The position numbers were made by a program, and so were the translations under genes. A DNA stretch of 64,000 bases from Paraescarpia echinospica (lineage: Eukaryota > Annelida > Polychaeta > Sabellida > Siboglinidae), in the NCBI GenBank assembly GCA_020002185.1, contig CM034534.1:14718136-14782135 (forward strand), written 5' to 3'. Below are positions 48,301 to 57,300 of this stretch, piece by piece. The stretch's first letter is position 1. Each line of letters opens with the position of its first letter. The notes beneath the pieces were generated by a model. It was not told where the DNA came from. It ran no database searches and was given only the letters and a program-made list of their open reading frames with translations.

Positions 48301-51300
48301 TTCAAGCTCAGTCTCCCCAGATTTGTTCTCAAGGAACATTTCGACGGCTTCCTTGCTTGTTGCGGGGGTGAACCCATGTATCCGCAGGATCTGGAGAGAT
48401 GGACGTGCTGCGTCAGAGACACCATCTGGTTGTGTGTGTTCCTTGTGATGCTGTAGACCTGGTGGTGTTTTTGAAAGGGATATGTTTAATAGTTACTTTG
48501 TTTATCATGCAATCATCTTATGTCTTGTGTATCAATTAAAATAAATCTGACATACATATCACAGGGATTAGAATATCAGAGTATTAATGGAGAAACCGGT
48601 TCAAATACATGTGCTGCACTTCAATGCACTGAGCAATTACTGTAGAACCCCTCAAAACCGCCATCTTTTGGGAACGACCTTTTAAAAACCGATCTTTTGA
48701 GAAATGAGGCCATTTTGATTCACATTTTGTTTTGTTTTTGAAAATGTGAGTTTGTAAATGCATGTTTTTGTTATACAGCACCAACCTGGCTCCCAGTGTG
48801 TACCACCGGTGACGTCTCTGGAATTTCCTATGGTTAGGTTGTCCTCACCACCAAAGCACAGGTCCAGCTCTTCAATCGTGAAAATGTCAGCAACTATTCC
48901 AGAACTTCCATTTGTACTCACTGTCCTTTCTCCTGTTGAAGTTTTACATTATATATGCAACTGGATTGCATGGAAATATTACATGCACAACATTCAAATG
49001 TGGCAGGCAGTATGTAATATGTATGTTATGTTGCAATGATACACTGGAAGTACAGATGTGCTGCTACGAAGACTTATCAAGTTATGCCAGATTATGTCTT
49101 CATGTGTAAAACTAAGAGGACAGATTATTTGAGAGCAAAAGGTAGACTCACTGTTTGACACAGTTTAAAACCTACAGGCAACTGTCCAGTTTAACAGGGG
49201 TCTAGTGGCTTAATGCTGTCTGTTGACACAAGCTACTGCCAGTGACCAATTACAGCTTAGTCACAGTTTCCATCAAACAATAGCAGGCAGAGAATCTTAG
49301 CTCCACAGCTGGGTGTAATACACAACCAGAGCCACCACTGATTCATGATCAAGTAGATTAGCTCAATGCACCAACTAAGACAATACACAACACTGTGAGT
49401 GACAGTGTCCAGAGTGAGGCCTAAGCAGTGTCCTCATTGCTGAATAGATTAATTAAACCTGCCAAGTGGGTGACATTCTGCACAAGTGTTCATTAATCCT
49501 TAGTGATTGTTCAGAACACCAGACTGACCACATACCTAAACAATGCGAATGTAATAGGTGAAGAACAGGCAGTGTTCAGATAGGGGTATCGGTTGAATTG
49601 TATTTGTCTCGACACAAAAGGCTTTATTGTGCCTTCATCGATTATAAGAAAGCATTTGATTTAGTAGACCGGTCCTCACTGTGGTCTAAGATAATTTCAT
49701 GAGGTATTACATACAACATGTACAAAAATACTAAATCATGTATAAATCAGGGCCAGGCTGTGTCAGCCTTCTTCTCATGTGATGTAGAGGTATGGCAAAG
49801 AGAAAACTTGTGTCCTTTGTTATTTGCTATTTACCTGAATAATTTTGAATTGTTAGTCACAATTATAACGGACTTGACATGGCAGCTGTTGAAATTTACA
49901 ACAAACTTAGTGATGATGATGTAGAAAATGTATGTTCTACTATATGCTGATGGCACTAGAACGATTCAATCAAATACAGATTTCTTGCTTGTGTATAGCG
50001 GAACTATGTCAACTCTTCTAATGGTTGACATTTGGTTGTTTCAGGTGTCAAATATATTGTGAATCTGTAATTATTAGTCTATATTGATACAATTGATTTA
50101 CACAGTACCATGTCTACACAAGGCATGGCAAGCATAAACAGAACAGTAGAATGCATTTGATATCAATAAAGTGTAGGATATTTCACTCTATAGTTGTCCA
50201 GAATATTAATTTTCTATGTTTGTCACCTACAGGTGACAGAATATTAATTTTCTATGTTTGTCACCTATAGGCTTCTACAGACAATACATCTTTAACCAAT
50301 AGACACCACAGTCACACCATTTTATAATAATTAAATGAACATCAAAATAAACACAACTTGCAATTATAGAAAATCAATAGTTTTGAAGATACAGTTTAAA
50401 AGTTTTAGGCAACTGTTCAGTCTAACAGGGGTCAAGTGTGTCTACTCTGCCTGGACCATGTGACCAATTAAAGATTAGTCAAGGTCTCAATGGAACACTG
50501 AGCACTAGGCTGCAGAGTTTAGTTATGCTGCTGGCTTTCTGGCACATTAAACAAAATCTACTGTTGGGGGTGGTCTCAAGGGCCCTTCTCAAAACCACAT
50601 CACTAGATAATGTAAAACTTTTGCACTTTGGGGGCCCCTTAGGTGCCCTTAGAATGATTCAATCAAAAACAGATTTCTTGTATATAGTGGCAGCACCCTA
50701 AGATACATCTATGCAAAATAAAAATAAAAAGTTGCTGAACAGTTTTTGAAAAAATAGGCAAAATGTTACATTTTTACCAGTTTTGGGGTCCTTGGAGGCC
50801 CTAGGGAGCCCTTAAAATGATTCAACCAAATACAGATTTCTCGTGCATAGTGGCAGTGCCCTAAGATATGTCTATACAAAATTAGAGAAAAGTTACTGAA
50901 CGGTTTCTGAGATACGGCAGCTATCGGCGGACGCAGAGTGATGGCAATAGTCTCTTGGACTTTCAGCCAAAGGACTAATAAAAACCATCATACATCTACA
51001 CCATAAAGAAAGTTGAGCAACCATTTGATGGACATAAAAGTTCACATGTCTGTTGTCTACGCATTACATAGTCTAATAAATGTACATGTCTTAATCTTGG
51101 AAAACATGTATAATTCATATCATTAAAAACATACAAAAACTATGAACAAAGGAGGACCTTAACATATTGGATTTTCCCTGACATGTCGTATAAGATATGT
51201 CGTATAAGACATGTCGTATAAGATATGTCGTATAAGATATGTCGTATAAGATATGTCGTATAAGATATGTCGTATAAGACATGTCGTATAAGACATGTCG

Positions 51301-54300
51301 TATAAGACATGTCGTATAAGATATGGCTGACATATTCACCAACTGTTCACTAGATACAGGAAGGTCTGTGGTAATTAACTAACCATCATCGTTTTTACAG
51401 TGCTGCATCATTAATACTAACAGAGTTTAACTGCAGCACACATCAATATATTAATATATTAAGTGCAATGGAAATTATCTACTAAACAAGCCACATTTAA
51501 GTGTCATACAACAGTAATTGTTATCGGCACAAGTACCATGGTACTAATTAGGAATACATAGATATCTACATAAGGTGTAAAGATAATTTATTAATGTATT
51601 TAATTTTGACAGTAAGACTGCCATCTTAACAGCAACAATCTTCAACATGTAAACTTAAAAGCCTAGTATCACCTGTGATAGGTTGTTTTCATTCTGACAC
51701 GTTATACAGCACCAACCTGGTTCCAGTGGTGTCCCGTGGGTGTTGTCTCCAGAGTCTCCTAAAGTAGCGATGTCATCGTCACTTCCAGATTGATCCTGTT
51801 CTTCATCTTCAAAACATTCGAAACTTATTCCAGAGCTTACACTCTGTATTTCTGCCCTTTCTGCAGTTGCCGGATCTTCATTTCTCTGGTAATCCGTGTT
51901 ATATGTTGTGCTGTGTTCTGAGCTGATATGTTCCTTTGGACGAACTGTCAATGTGGCTTCATTTAGCACAAGTGTGGGCATCTGCAACACCCTCTCTGCA
52001 ACTGAGATACAACGAACATAATGCACAATGATGTACGTTGTAAGGGAATTACGTGTTTTTATGAGAAAACAATATAATGAAACCAACAGCATGTTTGCAG
52101 TTAAAGAGAAGCTAACACCCGTTTCAAGAATGATAAAATTGGATATGACCAGTTTGTCTTTAGAGAATATCGGATTTGTAAATCAGTCAAATCTGAAGAA
52201 ACCGAAGCATACTAAAATGAATGCTAAACTGTTTTAAGTAGTGGTCATTTTTGGTTACATTACTATCGCCAATGAATTATAATGTGGTAGTCACCAGTCG
52301 GTAGCACTGCTCATCCTTTGCGCACACACACTACCCCTTCTCGCACCACTGCACAACTAACCCTTTATAAAGGCCGATTGAGACAATGCACCCCGCCACA
52401 CAATCCACGATAATAGCATACCATTACATGTCCATCCCTGAACGACACGCAATGTCCAGCTGCAGGATCACTGTGTCAGCCACAGCTGGACATCTCGTAC
52501 ATCAACCCCACCTATCTACACCTGTACGACAACACAGAGCAGAGCTCACACTCCACAACGATACATAGGGTGTGTCTGACCAGATAAACATCTATTCTCA
52601 TACAGTTCCATAAGTTTGTGCATCTGGACACTTTACACCTATATACTGCATATACTTAAATAAGTTATCCTGCTGTGAAAATGTGTAAAAAGCCAACCAA
52701 ATTATTTCAAATAGTGTCATAATACATGATGTGATAAACAGCAATGTCAGCCCATTGTAAACACAGTCCTCCAGTGATCAACTGCTAATTTACAAATTAC
52801 ATAATACTGCGTTGCCTCAGAATTGTGTGACACACAAAATTGGGACACACAAGAACACATGGTACCAACCTTCAGGTTCCTGGAATGTCACAACTGCAAC
52901 ATTGGAGTCAGTGTCGAGGTACATATCTTCAACTACGTCACCGCCAGACCGACGCTTGCTCTCAAAGAACAACTCGATGGCATCTTGCGATGACGACGGA
53001 TTAAGTCCGTGGACTTCAATGGTTTTTCTGTCCCATATCAGCTGTTCAGGAGGCTGAAGAGGAGACAACTGTAGCTGAGCTCCATCCAGCATCAGGTCTG
53101 ATCTCGTCAGTACATGTTCTGCAACTGAACACAAGCACAAGTTGTCATGTCACGCCACAAAGCACTCAACTGGAAGTTTGGGCCGGGATCTCTCTCTTAA
53201 TCTTTTTAAACCACACCTGATGACCAATATCCTTTGGGATATGATGGAATATGTTATCCTTCCTAGAATCGGAGAAGCAACTGGGAACACATTAAGGGGA
53301 CACAACACCCTGAATTGAATTTTTCTTATTTGTTATGACAGCTTGCTGAAATTTTTTTTAGTGGGCACCTGTTGGCACCTGCATCACCTCACAGAGGTTC
53401 CTCATTGTCACCTCGATGCCAGCGTTGAATACCGAGACTGCGCTGCAGGTGGCGGAGACAACGCGCTCGAGTCCAACGAAGCTCGTCTTTGGGCACTTGT
53501 GCCACACCACTGAGCGGACGCTTTCATTTGCATTCTGCGTCTTCCCCAGCGTGCAGCGCTTGAGGTCTACATGGGCCAGCCGGGTGTAGACGTCCTTGAC
53601 GTGCTCAGCGATGTCGGGTGCAAGCGGCGTGCCCACATTCGTCTGGTGTGGGCCTGGCTCCTGCCCGGTGGCGAGTGCCTTCTGGTAGAAACACCAGCTG
53701 TCAGCTCCCACCGGGCAGCGGTCGTGCTGGGGCCTCTCGTCACTGGAGACGGCGTGGTCGAATGTTGCCAAGATCGCATCCCGCATCCCGTCGACATCGT
53801 GGGGGTGGGCTCGCACTGTTTTCCCGTAGTAGGCAGTGAGCTTGTTGATTGTGGCCTGCGTCAACTTCCCGAAGCCCCGGCCTCCGAGGGTGACGCCAGC
53901 CTTCTTCCCCGATGCTGCCAACTTGCGCAGTGCCGTGCCGAGTCGTTTGGCGATGTGGTTGACGCACTCTTCCTTCTGTACTTCCACGTCGCCATATACA
54001 CACAAACTGGTGAGGTGGTTGAAGGTCCTGGCGTCTCCGTCGGCGAGCATGGTTGTGTAGCGGAAGTTCCGGATGGTGGAGCGGGTCCACAGCAGCTCCG
54101 CAGCCTTCACCTCCATGCCGCCCGACGCCCCCTCATAGTTGCGGTTGCACTCTGGCTCGTGCGTCCTAAACCAGTCCTTGAACATTGTTGTGTTCATGCC
54201 GCCGTGTCGGGTGCTTGCGTACGCACAACGTTGGCAGTATAACAACATCACTTGGAGGTCAATCACCAGGCCCGTGATCACCTCGATGACACAGCCGATC

Positions 54301-57300
54301 CCGTAGTACGACTTGTGACCGCGGGTCATCCACGACCCATCGTAGCTGACGGGCAAGTCGATGACGTCATCTTCGCCGATCGACGAGTCGATGTCCCGGT
54401 AGACGCGACGGACAACGCTGGCAGCATCGTCGAGCATCTGGGTCACGACAACCTTGTTGGCGTCGCAAATGGCGTGTGTGTGTTTGGTGAAGGAGGTGTG
54501 TGTCAGTGGCTTCATGTCGAGAAATCTACACAACTTCACCAACCCGGCATGGCCAACTCCCATGTCCATCGATGCAGCTACTGCCTGGCGCACAACAGAG
54601 AAAGGCACGTTCCCTGCAGTTGACCCCTCGATGCGGTCAGACGTGAGGGTGGAGTTGAGCATGGTGTCACACTCTGTGCACACAGTCTCCATCGCTGCAA
54701 CAAGGCCAAGTCGGTGGTCGGTGACACGGATCACCAACGACGCAGCACCACACTCCAGACTCAGCAGACCTTTCACTAGTGTTGACAGCATGCTCAATCG
54801 AGTGGTGACAGTCGTGATGTCACTCGCTGTCTCGGGCGCATCCTCAGTGTCACTGCCATCATCTGGAAAAGTCGTCCTGAAGGAGAACTTCCTTTCTGTT
54901 GCCGAAGTTGATGGCTGGGGTTCAGTAACCTGCGAACAAATTATATATTATAATAACATAATGGTTGATAAATATATAATATTCAGTTCACAGTAAATAC
55001 TATATTTGAAAATACATTATTTGTTTTGCAGTTTCCTCAAGTTATAAACAAGTGTGATTTTCCAAATATTCCTGCATTTTATAACAGCCTATATAACAGG
55101 TCATTGGTGTGACAAAGCTAGTACATGGCTGTACTATAAATTACAAGAATAATTCTAGCCTAGCCTGCCTGCCAGCAAACTTGTAATTCCATTCACCATT
55201 GAAATTAGCAGTATTATTTTTATGACATGGTAAGTCATTTGTATTCATAGCCTGGGTATATTAGCCAAATATAATGTGATAAACATGTACATGCACACGA
55301 ACTGATATTTTGTCAGTCAAAAGTAAAAATGAATAATACCTGACTGACAGGAGACTGACGGGTGTCGCTCGCGTCACTGTCCGAGTCGGAACCTATGTCT
55401 TCGACCGGAGAAACTGCTGCCGCTGCCACTGTGGCCGTCGATGGAGCCTGTGCAAGCCTAAGTTGCAGTCGCCTGCGCTTTCGACCCTTCCCGAAAGTAG
55501 CGATGTGCTTCTTCCTACCATCCGGCATGGTGTCGTGTGTAGAATATCTTTTATAACAGCGGCGAATAAATGGCGTAAAATGATGGCGACTGTAAACAAA
55601 CTGAGCCGAGTTCGCACACTTGACCGATCAGCGCATGCGTATCCAGTCACGTGCGCCGTTCTATCCAATCACTGACGTAGATGGGCGGGTTTGGGTCGGT
55701 TGATACGGTTAGATTGGGGTCATTCTAACCGGAATATCTCGGAAACACCCGAAGATGCTAGATAGCCAGTGGAACCATGATGCAGTGCGATAATGAAGCT
55801 GTCTGGTGGTATGCGACATGTCAACAAAAGTTCAATATGGCGGAAGGTACACGCGATCAAAAACAAGCGATTTTTCGATCGGCGCTGCTTCATTGCACAT
55901 AAACAAAAGAAACAAGATAGTAGGGCTCTTGCTAAATCATGTTTTTATTGCATTTATCGTATTCAGTCATAGTAACAACATGCACATATTGAAAGTTAGA
56001 CAACTTTATTATACGAATATCTCGAAACTGGAAATTCGCCAAAAATAAATTTTTGGACCACAGAAATGGGAAATCCAGGGTGTCGTGTCCCCTTAATGAG
56101 CCATGTAGCTCTTATACAGAACATACCATGGCGCTAGAAAGATTCAGCTTACCTAAGGCTTTCTAAAAACTTTGATTTGTATGCCCATGAAGCTCATCAA
56201 AAAGCAACAATGACTAATACTCTCCCCACAAATATTGGGGGGCTTACCACTCCAAACCCCCACATATGCCCACACACCTACCCACACACCCACCCACCCA
56301 CACACGCCCACACACACACACTCACCTACACCCATCCAAAACCACCCACCCACCCATACACACCCACCCACACACGCCTACCCACATACACCCCCCAACA
56401 CACACCCACACACACACACCCACGGCCACCCACACACACCCATGGCCACCCACACACACCCTCCCACACATACACCCACCCACCCAGACACACACACACA
56501 CATCCACCCACACACACCCACACACCCACCCACCCACACCCACCCACACACACAGACACCCACCCACACACACACCCACCCACATCCACCCACACACAAG
56601 CCCACACACACCCACCCACACACACAGACACCCACCAACCCACACACAAGCCCACATGCAGTGCATTGTATATTATCTCCACAATCATATATCACAGTTA
56701 TAAGAATGAACACTGCTGACCTTCTGGTTCCACAAATGTCACACGAATGATCCCTGTCTCTCTGTCATCTCCATCTATCTTCTCAATGTCTCCACCTCCA
56801 CTCCGTCGCTTGTTCTCAAAGAATGTCTCAAACGTTTCATCCGAAGTTGTTGGGTTAAAATTTCGCACTTCAATCGTACGTGAATCTTGCAGCCTTCCAG
56901 CACCTTTGTCTTTGTGAAAACAAGACATTAATGACTGTGATTGTAAACAATATTTAGATGTTCTAACATGTATTATATATACATTTTTTTCAAAGACCAT
57001 ATAAAATCATTTATATTTAAAAGTAGCAGAAAATGTGATCAAAACTATGAAAAATATAAATTTAAGGATTTCTACTGCGGTGTAACCATCATACATTTGT
57101 ACCTTTATAAAGCCGCACATGAATAAAATACACAACTTATGTTACGTAAAAGGTTTAACAATATTTTTAATTATAATTAGTGTCATATAAGGTATACCTG
57201 TAACTGTTATCACCATTGATTGACTGGTGCCAAAGCATTATCGGGTCATTTCAATAAGGGGTGATTGTTCATAAGGCTCAGAAAGTCATTTCAACATCAA

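Larger units (their letters stand above)
53296..56092 (-). mobile_element. Kolobok-like DNA transposon, apparently complete, in PARP intron 2
   Basis: 17-bp terminal inverted repeats: left 'ggggacacaacaccctg' (53296-53312), right reverse complement 'ggggacacgacaccctg' (56076-56092), one mismatch. It is flanked on both sides by TTAA (53292-53295 and 56093-56096). It encodes a two-exon transposase on the minus strand with a TATA box. TTAA targets plus a Mutator-like DDE transposase fit the Kolobok superfamily. It sits in the same orientation as the host gene. Confidence 0.88.

Noticed and set aside
53571..54242. 223-aa plus-strand ORF
   Set aside because: Antisense shadow of the GC-rich transposase exon; no domain, and the minus frame carries the DDE motifs.
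56177..56750. Several His/Pro/Thr and Cys/Val/Gly ORFs of 110-180 aa on both strands
   Set aside because: All are translations of the C-rich simple repeat.
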